Shown: positions 1 to 11,900, counted from the stretch's first letter. The stretch is 64,000 nt of DNA from Ophioderma brevispina (GCA_023653785.1 JAMKCH010005329.1:1-64000); one strand, 5' to 3'. Program-made: numbers and translations. The notes: generated by a model not told the origin, from the sequence alone.

Positions 1-91
1 GAAGGTCAGTATAAGACTTTGTTTTATTTTGTAGCAGTGGACATATAGGCTATATTCAACAATACTTAATCAGCATATGATCATGCTTAAT

Positions 92-160
92 AGATATGTA
101 CCTTGCAGAGATTCGAACCAGGGCCTTAAGACCTTATCCACTACACTACAAACTACAAAC
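92..160 (-). repeat. tRNA-like promoter fragment (SINE-like)
   Basis: Read on the minus strand, the segment contains TAGTGTAGTGG, which fits the Pol III A box, followed by GGTTCGAATCT, which fits the B box. The spacing between the boxes is shorter than in a functional tRNA and no cloverleaf with an anticodon arm can be drawn. It is most likely a degraded tRNA or the head of a tRNA-derived SINE. Confidence 0.4.
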
Positions 161-540
161 ACTTTACAGATATCAGCTGCTGAAATTAAATATATAGGTG
201 TACTACTTTTTTCCAATTCAACTCAATAATTAGAATACAAAAAGCAGGAATCAAGTTCTACAAAAAGATTTTTTTAAAACTATTTTTTTAAAAATAAAAA
301 AAAAATTGGAAATAAGATATTTTGCTTTTTTAATGACGTTACTTACGATGTATTTAACACATTTAAGAGTTAGGCATTTTCATAGTTTTGTATTTCTTAC
401 ATTAAAAACAAGTAGTTACAAAAAACGTAATAATACGAAAATTAAATAATAACGGTAGTACTATCCTTTTTTCAAATATGTGTATTATTTGTAACACTGT
501 TTATTTCACTTTTCTCTTCCAAATTGGTAATTTTATGTTA
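161..540. other. AT-rich stretch, nothing recognised
   Basis: The sequence has A and T runs and no open frame of note. I see no RNA gene or repeat partner inside the window. Confidence 0.5.
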
Positions 541-548
541 GATATAAG

Positions 549-1103
549 AAGGGGTGAAACCCATTCAAAACCAGCCGTCCCGTGCTGGGCGCTGACATTT
601 TGAATATTGCACGGGAATAATTATTATTTGGGTGCTTGTTACACACATAATGTCAATTCCGATACAAACAATCCGCCCAAAATATCAGTTGTTGGAAGTT
701 GGGTGATATTGGGGTTTGTTAAATTTTGTCCTACCCTCGGCCACACAACGAATGACATTCACGTCCAGGCGTCTTGATTTAAATAAACCGCCTCAATGAA
801 ATACATCTTTTCACCTAAGCGCGCATTGCAATTATGAGAAAAAGAGTATCTGAGCACGAATGATCCAGGTACACTAGTATTACACCTGGCCACCTCTAAC
901 ACCTATATTTGTATCACTAACTAACCGATTAGTGTATATGCAATGCGTCACCCACAGTATGTGTAAGAAGCGGAGGCAAGCCATGCTTTTTCTATTGTTG
1001 GTACTCCTATGTTTTCTATGTGGGGTCGGCAAAACATGCGAGAGGGTGAATTTCTAAAGATTACGTAAAACGTTTTGCCTCTCATCTATATAGAACCTCT
1101 TTG
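549..1103 (-). mobile_element. hAT-type MITE, copy A
   Basis: This 555-bp non-coding element is flanked by a perfect 8-bp duplication, GATATAAG, at 541-548 and 1104-1111. In canonical orientation (the opposite strand here) its ends read CAAAGAGGTTCT and, inverted, (C)AAGGGGTGAA, which makes short imperfect terminal inverted repeats. Four more copies lie at 4808-5350, 6204-6787, 7628-8185 and 21632-22169. An 8-bp target duplication with short inverted ends is the hallmark of non-autonomous hAT transposons; no transposase is encoded. Confidence 0.85.
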
Positions 1104-1111
1104 GATATAAG

Positions 1112-2330
1112 TACTAAAGCATGAAATTATTGAATAATTCGGGTTTACCGCAAGTTTAAAAAGGTAATAAAATCATGGTAAATTAGGAACATTTTTTAAC
1201 AGTGCATGCAGCTGGTCTCAAATGCAAGTGACAATTGAGTTTTAAAATATTGACAATTTAGGGTGGTCCAAAATATGACTAGACTTTGCTCTAATTTGGG
1301 TTCCAAATCAATAGGTGTCGTCATGGACAGTGTTCAGTGTTTTTATTTTGTTTTTTGTTGTTGGGGGGGGTTTTTTTTCCCACCCACTTTTTATTCTGCT
1401 GTATTCTCTTCAGCTTTTCAATTTTTTTTCAAATGCTCGTGGCATGGACACCTTAAAGGTTGCTTGTTCCGAATTTATGTGTATTGTTTTCCTCTTCTTG
1501 AATGAGAGCTTGCGCTTGCACATCACCCCGTCAAGTACCGTGGTAAACAACCTTGCGGTTCTGATGGCAGACGCAATAATGCATAGCTTGCAAAGCCCTA
1601 TTCAATACTGTGGCTATAAAATATTGAATGGTTAACCACTAAAACCGGCATTTTTTTGTTTATATCATGGGAACTGAATGGATTTGAGGGCTCAAAATTT
1701 GAGGGACGAAATGAGAAAAATACGACTGGCCTTTCACCTGAATATCAAAATCGATAAATTGATACTACACCCGGGTAAATCAGGGGGTCCCAAAAGTCGA
1801 CCTGCAACACGCACCTTTAACTCCAATTACCACCAAACTCAAGTCATAGGGGAGGGCCAATGTCAAGGTGGGGCTAAATCACATTACCAAGGTCAAAGGT
1901 CATTAGAGGCAACTTGTGCCCGACAGTTGAAGAAAAGGTGAATCTGCGAAAGGCAGGCGACACTATTGGTTCGCTGGTTCCTTGTATATTGAATGCGTAC
2001 TGACTCTCTCTGCAGTTTGTATGTAATTTTAAGACGTATTCATACGTCTCTATGCAATAACAACCCGGCGATTTAAACTCAAGTACAATAAGGCAATCAT
2101 TATTATTTTTTTAGGTTCAATCTTGTTTTTGGGAAAGACTGCGAAAGTTAATATAATTTCGTTTAATATGTTGAATTAATCAAAACAATTAGGCACTAAA
2201 TCTAAGGCGATGTAACGAATAATTAATTTCATTACTTATACTTTGTTGAATTGGGTCATGTCCTGCAATTTTATTTTGCCCATTGACAATTATAAGCCCA
2301 TTGACCACATTGGTCCAGTAAAACAGTTTA
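1112..2330. other. No gene recognised
   Basis: The stretch contains a G8/T8 run near 1361-1380 and short open frames of low complexity. None shows a domain or a conserved motif, and no repeat partner was found in the window. Confidence 0.5.
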
Positions 2331-4742
2331 CAGGGCTACAGTGAACCTTGCAAAAATCTAGGGCTAAATATAGGGCTCAAAAAAAACAAGAATATAGGGG
2401 ATATATAGGGATAAACACGAAAATTATAGGGAAATAAGGAAATTTATTATTTTTACTTGGAACGTGGGTGCCTTTCCATTGTAATATCGGCATCAATTTT
2501 TAATTCATTAGAAAAATATGTGCCAAAATTTGAACCGTCTCTGGCTGTATTGCCTATATAATATTTTGGGTAATGTTTTGGGTATTAAATAATGAGGGGT
2601 GGAAATGCTTTCCACTGTGGCACCTATCCCTATTTCAATTTGTTTTGAGGAATCTTGGTTTTCCTGAATAGGGAACAAAAAAAAAAAAAAAAAAAAAATT
2701 TTTTCTTTTCAAGTATGACTATAATACATAAAGTCGAATACATTGAGTTTTCCACCTTATTTGACATTCATTGATTAATAACCATTGATTAAAAATAAAT
2801 CAAAAATTAAAAAAAAAAATTGCAATATGTATTCTAAGAGTTTAAATTATTAATTTTGGGATACATTGGAAACCTCACACTTCACAGTGGAAAATTGTAC
2901 ACTGTGCCTTCCTGCTATCTTCTGGGAACACAAAAAGTTGTGTATTTAAAAGTGTAATGGCCTCCTGCTATTGCCGTCTATTTTAATCAACCTTATGAAC
3001 TAGTTCAATATCAGTACTTGAATCCATTGTACAACAATGTACCCAAGGAAGTGCATCTGAAAGTTTTTTCTGAAATATGGTAAAAGGAAGAGGTCAAATG
3101 GGTCAATCTGAGTACACCCCAAGTCCTTAGCATGTTCTTGGTGGCAATTTTACAATTTACAAAAAGGTGTCAAGAGGGTAATGTAGGCATAGCGTAAATC
3201 CCGGGGGATTGGGGGGGGTGGAGAGATATATATACTCCCCAATATTTTGATGACGGGGGATGGTCCATACGATCATTCCACCCCCCCCCCCCCCATGTTG
3301 ATGTTCCGTTCATGTGTTTTTGACTCACAAATAACCTCAATTTTTACCATAAAGTTTAAATGGTAAATGTTTGGCACACATTTTTGTTCTAATTAACAAT
3401 TACAACATGTGCGCGGAAGCTAGTGATAGACCTCTTCAAAGCGAAAACAAGTTTCCTTCATAAATTTTCATCAACTCATCCCCCCCAATGTCAAAAAGAA
3501 ATTTCGGCCCTGAATGTAAGGTTCATTATAGTCATCGTGTACACTCGTGTACAACTCTTGGGCCAGTGGTTCATTTGAAGCATGATTGAGCATATACCTA
3601 TTTGCTCAAAGGAAATTGCATTTGGGATATATTTTTACAAAATAGGGTCAAGCTTACATATCGGGCTCATTAGAGGTCAATCTTTGTCCCAAATCGTATG
3701 AGTTGTTGGCCGATTATTTTTTTTACAAAGCAATTGTGATTGTTATAATCACCTTACTCTTGCACCAGAAAGACATTTAATAGTTTCAATCAAATTAGTT
3801 CAAAGGTCACATATAGGGATCTTTAGAGATCAATCTTGGTGCACACACCTGGTGAATGTTGGGTCAGTGATTCTTTTCCACAGAGTGTGTGTAAGTTAAT
3901 AATTCGGTCAATGTTATAAGAGTAAGCATGCTAGGATTTTGAGAGATAGCATCAAGTGGAATCATAGCAGATCTCATCTTCCATAACCAAATGTTGTGGC
4001 TATTTAATACTGGTAATATGGTTCAAGAACAATGTCATTTTTCCCCTCAAAACTCGCCTCAAAAATCCTTTAAAAAAGGCCATATTCTGTCTGGGGCTTG
4101 TGCCTGAGCCTAAAAAAAAATTCTTGAAGAAAAAGAATGTCATATGGTAAGCAAAAACCTCAAAAATTGGTATCTTTTTTACCCAAATGCCCATTATGAA
4201 TGAGTAAGGGTTTTCAAGTCCAGCTGCACACCCTCTACCAAACCAAATCTCAGTAAGCCCTCCCATGGATAAACAGTCAAATTTTGCTTCAATTGTGTAG
4301 TCCAAGCTTACCATCTCTGACTTCTTTATAGCATCTATTTTTGTAAGAATATTACAGAGTGGGGTCTATGATTTCTGTTCTGAACAAAAGAACTTTTAAT
4401 GGTTTTACTCCTAAACAAAATGCCTCAAACAAAGTCATCAAAATCCAGAAAGTCCTAAAATTGACAAAGGACTTGAGAGTTGACTCTTTATACAACTATT
4501 GAGAACCCACTTTTTAATGCTTATTTTAAAAAAATTCCTTGTAATGAGACATTAGACTATGAAGGGCAATATGTTGATCAATTTTGTGAAAAACCAGGCA
4601 ACAAAACATACTCAATTTTGAATTTCTGTGGAGAAAAAAAATATATGGAAAATATAGGGATTTTGAAAGTTTATATGGGTATTTATAGGAGAGGGTAAAA
4701 AATATAGGAAATATAGGAATTATAGTGCCGCTTGTAGCCCTG
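2331..4742. mobile_element. hAT-like non-autonomous element, about 2.4 kb
   Basis: The outer ends are inverted copies: CAGGGCTACA at 2331-2340 and its complement TGTAGCCCTG at 4733-4742. Both subterminal regions are full of the same short word, ATAGGG or ATAGGA (2362-2445 on the left, 4651-4725 on the right), which is typical of hAT elements. The flanks share only AGTTT, so the target duplication is not proven. No transposase frame is visible. An inner block at about 3185-3500 with G and C runs looks like a nested smaller insertion. The best internal frame (4000-4314, minus) has no recognisable domain. Confidence 0.55.
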
Positions 4743-4807
4743 AGTTTCAGTAACCAGGTGACGATCCATTTAGACAATTGTTAGTCCAATACCAGTTGTA
4801 CCCATTA

Positions 4808-5350
4808 CAAGAGGTTCTAATATAGATAGAGAGGCGCAAACGTTACGTATCTTTCTGAAATTCACCGGCATCGCGCATGTTTTGGCACCACAAGAAAACA
4901 GAGAGTACCCACAATAGAAGCAATTGCTGCCTCCGCTTCTTTCCCCATACTGTGGGTGCCGCTTTGCATATACACTAATCATGTATGATTACAAATGATG
5001 TAATGTGTTTAGAGGTTGCCAGGTGTAATGGTAGTGTACCTGGATCATTGGCTCAGATACTCACTCGCTTCAGTGCTTTAGGCGCGCTTAGGTGAAAAGA
5101 TGTATTCATTGAGGCGGTTTATTAAATCAGACGACTGACGTGTCATTTCATTCTTTTGGGTGGGCCATGGTAGGACAAAAGGAACCACCCAATAGCACCC
5201 AACACCAACAACTGAGAGTTTTGGCCGATTGTTTGTATCGATTGACATTATGTGTGTATACAAGCACCCAACCTAATAATTATTCCGTGCATATTCAAAT
5301 GTCAGCGCCCAGCAACGGACACTGGTTTTGAATGGGCTTCACCCCCCTTG
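4808..5350 (+). mobile_element. hAT-type MITE, copy B
   Basis: The element begins CAAGAGGTTC and ends CACCCCCCTTG and is colinear with copy A over its whole length. The flanks ACCCATTA (left) and GTCCATTA (right) share CCATTA, a slightly decayed 8-bp target duplication. It is the first MITE of a tandem array that runs to the LINE at 8.2 kb. Confidence 0.8.
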
Positions 5351-6203
5351 GTCCATTACTAGTTTTATATCGACTTGCAAAACATTTTACATGCAAACGA
5401 TTCACTAATGACGACTCATTCACACACCCAATAGATTAATGACATTCAACTCGTTTTTTAGTAGTGTAAAGCTCCACCTGGATCATATCCTCATGGCAGA
5501 AGAAATGACACTGTATAAACTCACTACAAGAACCATTAAATCATTCATCACAAAAGGCTACAGCCTTGTTACTGATAGTAGGAGATTGATTCAAAAAGTA
5601 GGATCTACATGTCAAAATACAGTCAAGCCTAAGGTTTATTTATTCGTGAAAGAGGACAAGTATCTTGTGCTTTTGCGTCATAAAAAATAGCTCAATCTTT
5701 AGCGGGTGATGAGCACCTGAAATCTTTTTCAAATTTTCCAGATAAAAAGTGCTTTTATAAAAATAAATAATTTTTTGTTTTTTTAAAGATTATAATTATG
5801 TATATCAAGTTCTATTATTTGCTCGAGTACTGTAGCATAATGTATATACATCGTACTGGTCACTGATTTTTTTTAAATTTAGAAAAGAAAAATGTGATGA
5901 ACATTTTATCATTTCAATCAATTCACTTTTGCACTTTGACATACCCCAGAGTATTGACAGGTATAATTTGACAATAATAACTGCGCAGAAATCATTTACT
6001 TCGTTCGCGCCGATATGCGTAACCAATGTGTCCTTATGCAAGCATCATTTACTCGTCACTTTGATCCCATGGAGTATAATATTTTAAAAACCAATTCCTA
6101 CATCCCATATCGATTGTAAATCCTCATGTAAGTAGATTTAACTTTTCTTCGAAATGATGCAAGGCTTTACCGGCTAAAGAATTCTGGCTCCTCATGTCTC
6201 ACT
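5351..6203 (+). repeat. Array spacer unit X, first copy
   Basis: This roughly 850-bp non-coding sequence lies between MITE copies B and C and is repeated at 6788-7627. Shared landmarks include CATGGCAGAAGA, a block reading AAGCCTAAGGTTTATT, and the end GGCTCCTCATGTCTCACT. The 83-codon frame at 5439-5690 is not kept in the second copy, so I do not call it a gene. Confidence 0.8.
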
Positions 6204-6787
6204 CAAAGAGGTTCTATATAGGATCGAAAAAAAAAGGAAAGGGGGGCAAAACTTACGTAAATCTTTATAAATTCATCATCTCGCATGTTTTTGGCCGACC
6301 ACAAAGAAAACAAGAGTACCCAAACAATAAAAGCAAATGGCTGCCTCCGCTTCTTCCCATACTGTGGGTGCCGCTTTGTCATATACACTACTCGGTAGTG
6401 CGTACAAATTTGATGTATGTGTTTAGAGGTGGTCCGTGTAATAATAATGCACCTGGATCATTGAATGCTCAGATACTCTTTGTTTCTCATAATGCAATGC
6501 GCGCTTAGTTGAAAAGATGTATTCATTGAGTCGGTTTATATTTATCAAGACACTGACGTGTCATTTCATTCTTTTTTGGGGCCATGGGTAGGACAAAATT
6601 TAACCACCCAATTAGCACCCACCATCCAACAACTGATATTTTGCCGGATTGTTTGTATCGAATTGACATTATGTGTGTATTCAAGCACCCAACTAATAAT
6701 TATTCCGTGCAATATTTCACATGTCAGCGCCCCCAGCACGGACGACTGGTTTTGAATGGGCTTCATGTACCCCCATCAATCCCCTTG
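6204..6787 (+). mobile_element. hAT-type MITE, copy C (recombinant flanks)
   Basis: The element is the same family as A and B. Its left flank is GTCTCACT, the target duplication of copy D, and its right flank is TCCGTTA, matching the right flank of copy B (GTCCATTA). Having two different flanks is what unequal crossing-over between copies B and D would create. Confidence 0.8.
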
Positions 6788-7627
6788 TCCGTTACTAGTT
6801 AATCGAATGCCAACATTTTACATGCAACTATGTACATACTGCGGACTGTCACCCCAATAGATTAATGACATTCACTCGTTAGTAAGTGTAAGCTCACCTG
6901 GATCAATACCCCATGGCAGAAGATGACACTTTTATAACCTCACTCAAGAACCACTGAATCCATTCCAGCTAACAAAGGCTCAGAAATTGTTACGTGATAG
7001 TAGAGATTGATTAAAAAAAAGTAGATCTAGAGCATGTAAAAAACAGTAGAAGCCTAAGGTTTATTATTCGTGAAAGATGACAAGTATCTTGTGCTTTGCG
7101 TCCTTAAAAAATAGCTCAATCTTTATCGGGTGATGAGCACCTGAAATCTTTTTCAAATTGTCCAGGGAGGGGGAAAAATGCTTTATCCTCTGAATTCCGA
7201 GCGGATTTACTGGATAGCAACAGTGCTATTATTTGCCTCGAGTAAATGCAGCATGATGTATATACATCTACTGGTCCTATATTTAGGAAAGAAAAATGTT
7301 GATGAACATTTTATTTCATTTTCAATTATCAAATGTGGCCAACTTTTGCACTTTGCCATACCCCAGAGTATTGAAAGGTAAATAATTTGACAATAATAAC
7401 TGCCAGAAATCCGTTTTACTTCGCCGATCTGCGTAACCAATGTGTCCTTATGATGCAGCCATCTTTCTTTCTCTCTTTGATCCCATGGAGTATAATATTT
7501 AAAAACCAAATTCCTAACATCACTATATCGCTGGTAAATCCTCAATGTAAGTAGATTTCAACCTTTTCTCGAAATTAATGCAAGGCTTTTACCGGCTAAA
7601 AGAAATTCTGGCTCCTCATGTCTCACT
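6788..7627 (+). repeat. Array spacer unit X, second copy
   Basis: This is a second copy of the 5351-6203 spacer, in the same orientation, diverged mainly by one- and two-base insertions and deletions. Its end, GGCTCCTCATGTCTCACT, is followed directly by MITE copy D. A fragment of the same end sequence lies at 14791-14855. Confidence 0.8.
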
Positions 7628-8185
7628 CAAAGAGGTTCTATAAAGATAAGAGAGGCAAACGTTTACGTAATCTTTAGAAATTCATCGTCCTCAGCATGTT
7701 TTTCCGACCACCAAGAAAACATAGAGTCCAACAATAAAAGCATGGCTGTCCTCCGCTTCGTTCCACCATCCGTGGGTTCCACGCTTTGCATATACACTAA
7801 TCGGTATGATCCAAATTGATGTATGTGTTAGAAGTGGGCAGGTGTAATATAATGCACCTGGATCATTGTGCTTCAGATACTCTTTTTTCTCATAATGCAA
7901 TGCTCGCTTAGGTGAAAAGATGTATTCATTGGGCGGTTTTTTATTTAAATCAAGACGACTGACGTGCATTTCATTCGTTGTGTGGCCATGTAAAGGGACA
8001 AAATTTAACCACCCCAATAGCACCCAACATCCAACACTGATATTTTGGCGGATTGTTTGTATCGGAATTGACATTATTTGTGTATACAAAACCACCCATA
8101 CACGGAATAATAATTATTCCGTGTAATATTCAAAATGTCAGCGCCCAGCACGGACGACTGGTTTTGAATGGGCTTCACCCCCTTG
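7628..8185 (+). mobile_element. hAT-type MITE, copy D
   Basis: This 558-bp copy has a perfect 8-bp target duplication, GTCTCACT, at 7620-7627 and 8186-8193. It ends CACCCCCTTG. Its right flank runs straight into the 3' tail of the minus-strand LINE, so it inserted at or next to that tail. Confidence 0.85.
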
Positions 8186-8212
8186 GTCTCACTCACTACT
8201 CACTCACTAAGG
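8186..8212 (-). repeat. LINE 3' tail of GTGA-type repeats
   Basis: On the minus strand, immediately after the LINE stop codon, the sequence is a short run of GTGAGTGAGTAGTGAGTGAG. Microsatellite-like 3' tails are known from RTE and CR1 type non-LTR retrotransposons. Confidence 0.6.
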
Positions 8213-8880
8213 CGACCTCGATCGGACTCCTATGATGGCTCTCCAGGTGGATCGACTAGCCATAGCTATTGAAAGTTCTTCAGTAGTAAGGCCAGTGTCC
8301 TTAATTAATGTGTCAATATAGGTAGTTGTAGGACGTCCAGGATTCCGATGTCCATGTTGAGGTCTCCATAGTTTGAGTGGTGAAACTATTTCCTCTCTAC
8401 TTCTATGACAATGCCCAGCAAATCTCAAACGTCTCTCTCTGATCTTGTCTGAGATGGAAGGAAGATCACCATATAGATCTTTGTTGGTGATCCTATCCTT
8501 CCAATTAACGTTGAAAGCAGTTCTCAACATCCTAGTATAGCAACCAGTGATTTCCTGATTTGTTTGGTAATGGTCCAGGTTTCTGCGCCATAAAGGAGTA
8601 CACTCTCAACTGTAGCTTGGAACAAGCGTTGTTTGATCCTTCTGGGGAGATTTGACTTCCATTTTTTAGAAAGGGAATTCAAGGACTTCCACGCAAGTGC
8701 TTTGCGAACTCCAATATCTTGCTGAGTGTTGCCAATCCACGACCCAAGGTATTTAAAGTCGGTCACTCTCTCAAGTTTGCTGCCATCCAAAGGTGAAAAG
8801 ATCAGAATCCTGGTCTGGGTGAAATACCTACAAATTAGTTTTTTTGGATCATGTGAAGCCCGACATGAAGGGCAGCTCCA
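8207..8880 (-). pseudogene. LINE C-terminal domain
   Basis: The frame 8524-8830 holds VTDFKYLGSWIG, RKALAWKSLNSLSKKW, RRIKQRLFQATVES and LLYGAETWT, the usual thumb and connection region of RTE-like reverse transcriptases. A one-frame shift near 8525 leads to 8207-8530, with ERRLRFAGHCHRS and NPGRPTTTYIDTLI followed by the stop. This conserved GH(C)xR ... GRP tail ends most proteins of this type. The stop is followed by the GTGA tail, so the 3' end of the element is complete. Confidence 0.85.
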
Positions 8881-10232
8881 ACTTCGATCAGGAGTCTTTG
8901 CTTGATTCTCAGTGGTTTGAAATACGTACAATATCATCCCGGCAAAATCTAGGTCTGTTATACTTTGGTCCTATTTCTGCGGGATTGACGGGGTTTGATG
9001 GTAAAGCCAAATTTCTCCCTTCATGATAACTGTCCTGAGGCAGTAGTATGTCCGGGCAGTAGTCCAGGGTTATGGATAATAAATATGGCGCAAGGTATTT
9101 ACTTGTAGCTACACAGCAAAGTATTAAAATGGTTTTTTTTCTTCATAGGTGTTGTAATGACTTTGGCTTAGTGTTACTATAGGAATCGTCAATGGCATCA
9201 ATGATGGTTTGAGGAATACCATAGGCGGCAAGTATTTTCAGCATCATTCCTCTATGTATGGTATCAAATGCCTTTTTGAAGTCTATAAATGTGATGACAG
9301 CATTTAGGTTGCTGGAGGTAATTTCTTCAACGATCCGCCGAAGGGCTAGTTTATGTGATATGGTTGATCTGCCTTCTCTGAACCCGTTTTGGTTTGTCCT
9401 AAGTAGATTATCAATGTGGGGTCTTAGTCGGTTTAAGATCATCCTATTATAGGTTTTTGCAGCAAGGGAGTTTAGACAGATGCCTCTATAGTTGCCCGGC
9501 TGGCTTAGGTCTCCTGATTTTGGTACTGGAATTAGGTTAAACACCGACCACTGATCAGGTTTCTGTCTCTCTATTAATGCCTTATTGCAGAACTCAAGGA
9601 TGATGTCATCAATGTCACATTTTGTAAGAAGTTCAGGAGGAATACAATCATCTCCAAAGCTTTTACCATTCTTTATAGCCTTCTTGGCTTTCTGATACTC
9701 CACTTTACAGTGCTTTATCAAATTCATCACACCTTATTGGTAGTTCTTCAAAGATTGGAGGAATTTCCTTGTTTTCCTCTGTCACTACTGGTGGATTTCC
9801 TAATAGTTGCTTAAAGTGGGCATACCAGTTCTCTATTCTTTCTTCCTTGGTTTTTCCTTTCAGTTGTCCTCTTGTCCTTTTTCTCCCACTGACTTCATTT
9901 ATTAGTTCCCATGCCATTTTATGTTGTTGGTTGTTGGTTGCCTTTTCAACTTCTTTGAGTTTCTTGTCAAGAAATTGTGCATTGATTTCCTCATATACTT
10001 TATCAAGTTGTTGTTTGCTTTCTTCAAATTCAAGAGCTGATTCCTTGTTGTCATTCTGGATGTGTTTTTCATATGCAGCTTTTAGGTTGCTTCTTGCCTT
10101 CTCGATTTTGTTGCTAAAGCAAAGTGCCTTTTTCTTTTTCTTCTGTACTTTTGGAAGTATTTTTTCTGCAGTTTCTTTGTTGGCTATTATCAAGTTTCCA
10201 TACTTAGCAGTGGCGCTTTTATATTCACACAT
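8840..10232 (-). pseudogene. LINE reverse transcriptase domain, broken at the active site
   Basis: The linker and fingers lie on 9705-10232 (coiled-coil-like, rich in Lys and Glu) and the fingers and palm on 9143-9730. Visible motifs are NGKSFGDDCIPPELL, NLIPVPKSGD, NYRGICLNSLAAKTYNRMI, QNGFREGRSTISH and the first catalytic Asp in FIDFKKAFDT. The frame then breaks near 9150. Out of frame downstream, LAPYLLSITLDYC and CRDDIVRIS (about 8930-8955) correspond to the second half of the palm. The active-site region reads CRDD where FADD is expected; an extra CG pair in the DNA explains this. The copy is inactive. Confidence 0.88.
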
Positions 10233-11206
10233 TATCGTTGAGGATGGTGTATTTGTTCTTTACCTCGATGGTATATTTTTCTTGGATTTCTGGGTCTTGA
10301 TGTAGTATACTCCAATCAAACTTGGCTTTCTTTGGTTGTAGCTTATTGTTGGCTCGTAAACTTAGCCTGACTCTGAGAGTCACAATTCTATGGTCAGATC
10401 CTGTAGAAGCAAACGAATTATAAGCTTGTGAATCCATCACACTATTCTTCCACTTTCTCCTAGTCAAGATGTAGTCAATTTGAACCTTGTAACCACTTCA
10501 ACCATGGAAGTATGCAGGTCCACAGCTTTGAATCTTTCTTCTGAAATCTGGTATTGGTTACAGACAGGTTGTTTTCGACAGTAAAGTCGTACAGTAGTTT
10601 GCCATTTCTATTGGTACTTTCGTGATAAGTGTAGACAGCAATATCCTTTCCCAATCTTGCATTGAAGTCACCAATCACTCCAAGGAAGTTGTGAGATGGG
10701 ACAGACTTTGTTGCAGCATTAAGTTCATTATAAAATTGATTTACTTCTTTTTCATCCGCTGTGTTGGTAGGGGAGTATGCTACTATGAGAGTAGTTTCAG
10801 GATTTCCGCTAAATGTTGCTTTGAGTATTCTTGAAGTTTCACAGGTTATGGAGGTCAGGCTTTTCTTTGCAAATGGACTCAGTAGAATTCCTACTCCACC
10901 AACTGCAGCTCCAGCTCTGTTTCTAGAAGCCGATGCTGTAATGAGTTGAAATCCTTCTATGATATTTTCATACCTTAGTTGTTCATCGGTATGCACTATT
11001 CTATGCTCCTGAATGCCCAGTACATCAATGTTATATTTCTGTGCAAGTGTACACAGTTCCAGTTGCTTGTTAAGACTTCTACTTGTTCTTGTATTCAATG
11101 TTGCAATGTTGACATTCTTCTTGCATTTCAGAAACCTTGTTTCCCTGATGCTTCCTCCTCTATTAAGACACACAATAGTGTGTCCACCAAGTTTTAAAAA
11201 TAACAA
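10225..11206 (-). pseudogene. LINE endonuclease domain (APE type)
   Basis: The product would nick target DNA to prime reverse transcription. The main frame (10475-11206, 243 codons) begins shortly before the domain. Catalytic signatures are present in order: ATLNTRTSR (Asn), LGIQEHR (Glu), GGVGILLSP, VIGDFNARLGKD (Asp and Asn). After a frameshift near 10470, the next frame (10225-10467) holds GSDHRIVTLRV, the Asp-His pair of the family. All catalytic positions therefore survive, but on two frames. Similar proteins in databases are often mislabelled craniofacial development protein 2-like (from memory, not searched). Confidence 0.88.
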
Positions 11207-11220
11207 CTAAAAAAACACCA

Positions 11221-11424
11221 AAAAAAAAAAAAACAGCCAAAAAAAGCATTAAAACAGCCATTCTACAAACGACACACACTGTGAGTATATTAACAGAAAC
11301 AAACTTCCCTTTGTTTTCCGCGCGTTTGACGAGAAATAGCACTAGGTGGCAATATCATCAATAATCACTTAACCGCTCGCAATATACAACCAGAGCATGT
11401 ATTTCAACCCACAAAAAGTATATT
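11221..11424. other. A-rich junction upstream of the LINE
   Basis: The segment has an A14 run (11219-11233) and the beginning of unrelated AT-rich DNA. It may hold the 5' untranslated region of the LINE. No target-site duplication of the LINE could be defined because the 3' flank is occupied by MITE copy D. Confidence 0.4.
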
Positions 11425-11900
11425 GGACACATTTCATGTGCAACACATGAAATAAGAAAACGGAAAAGATTAATTAGAAGTACTTTCAAGCGGTCACTTA
11501 TGATTATTAGTGGAAAGTGCGAAACTTTTACAAGTGGTCTCACAGACCTACAGCCTTTATTACGAAGTGGATAGTAGCCAAACTTAATACATAATTTCTA
11601 GTTATCCTCATGATGTGCCTTTTAGTGATAATATTGAAGATAATTCACTCTATGCAAAGAAAATGACGTTTTACGGGATTCTTTTGTTCAACATCACTAC
11701 TGAACCATCACTTACTATCATATCCAACAATTTGCGTTGCATGCTATAAGCTTCCTTCGTGGCCGAGCGGTTTAATCGTTGGACGTTATTGATTTTACTT
11801 TTGGGTAGTCTCTTGTTGTCGGCGCGGTTCGAGTCCAGCGGCAGCCCACGACTTTCAGCACATTAAAATTACACGAGAGTAAGATCATTTCTTTGTTTTC
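11425..11900 (+). repeat. SINE-like repeat with tRNA head, copy 1
   Basis: The segment is repeated in direct orientation at 12309-12730. Shared landmarks include TCTCACAGACCTACAGCC, CATGATGTGCC, GATTCTTTTGTT and the tRNA-like block near the end. The unit is about 450 bp and the two copies are about 885 bp apart. Confidence 0.7.
11751..11850 (+). repeat. tRNA-like module with A and B boxes
   Basis: The A box TGGCCGAGCGG (11760-11770) and the B box GGTTCGAGTCC (11826-11836) both match the Pol III consensus exactly, as in tRNA-Ser or tRNA-Leu. The T-arm stem is mismatched and the middle, TTGATTTTACTTTTGGG, does not form a clear anticodon arm. I read it as a tRNA-derived SINE head or tRNA pseudogene rather than a working tRNA. 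Confidence 0.6.

Larger units (their letters stand above)
8194..11220 (-). mobile_element. Non-LTR retrotransposon (RTE-like), nearly full length, broken
   Basis: The minus strand encodes, in order, an APE-type endonuclease, a linker rich in Lys and Glu, a reverse transcriptase and a C-terminal region with GAETW and RRLRFAGHC motifs. The order and the APE-type endonuclease place it among non-LTR retrotransposons; the C-terminal region resembles RTE-like elements, but the clade is an inference. The coding sequence is split by several frameshifts, so this copy cannot be active. The 5' end is uncertain and lies in A-rich sequence near 11.2 kb. The 3' end is marked by GTGA repeats next to MITE copy D. 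Confidence 0.9.

Noticed and set aside
1263..1635. Cys- and Phe-rich frames near 1.3-1.6 kb
   Set aside because: Low-complexity T and G runs, overlapping in two frames, no domain.
11751..11850. Functional tRNA-Ser or tRNA-Leu gene
   Set aside because: The A and B boxes are good but the acceptor, anticodon and T stems do not pair properly.
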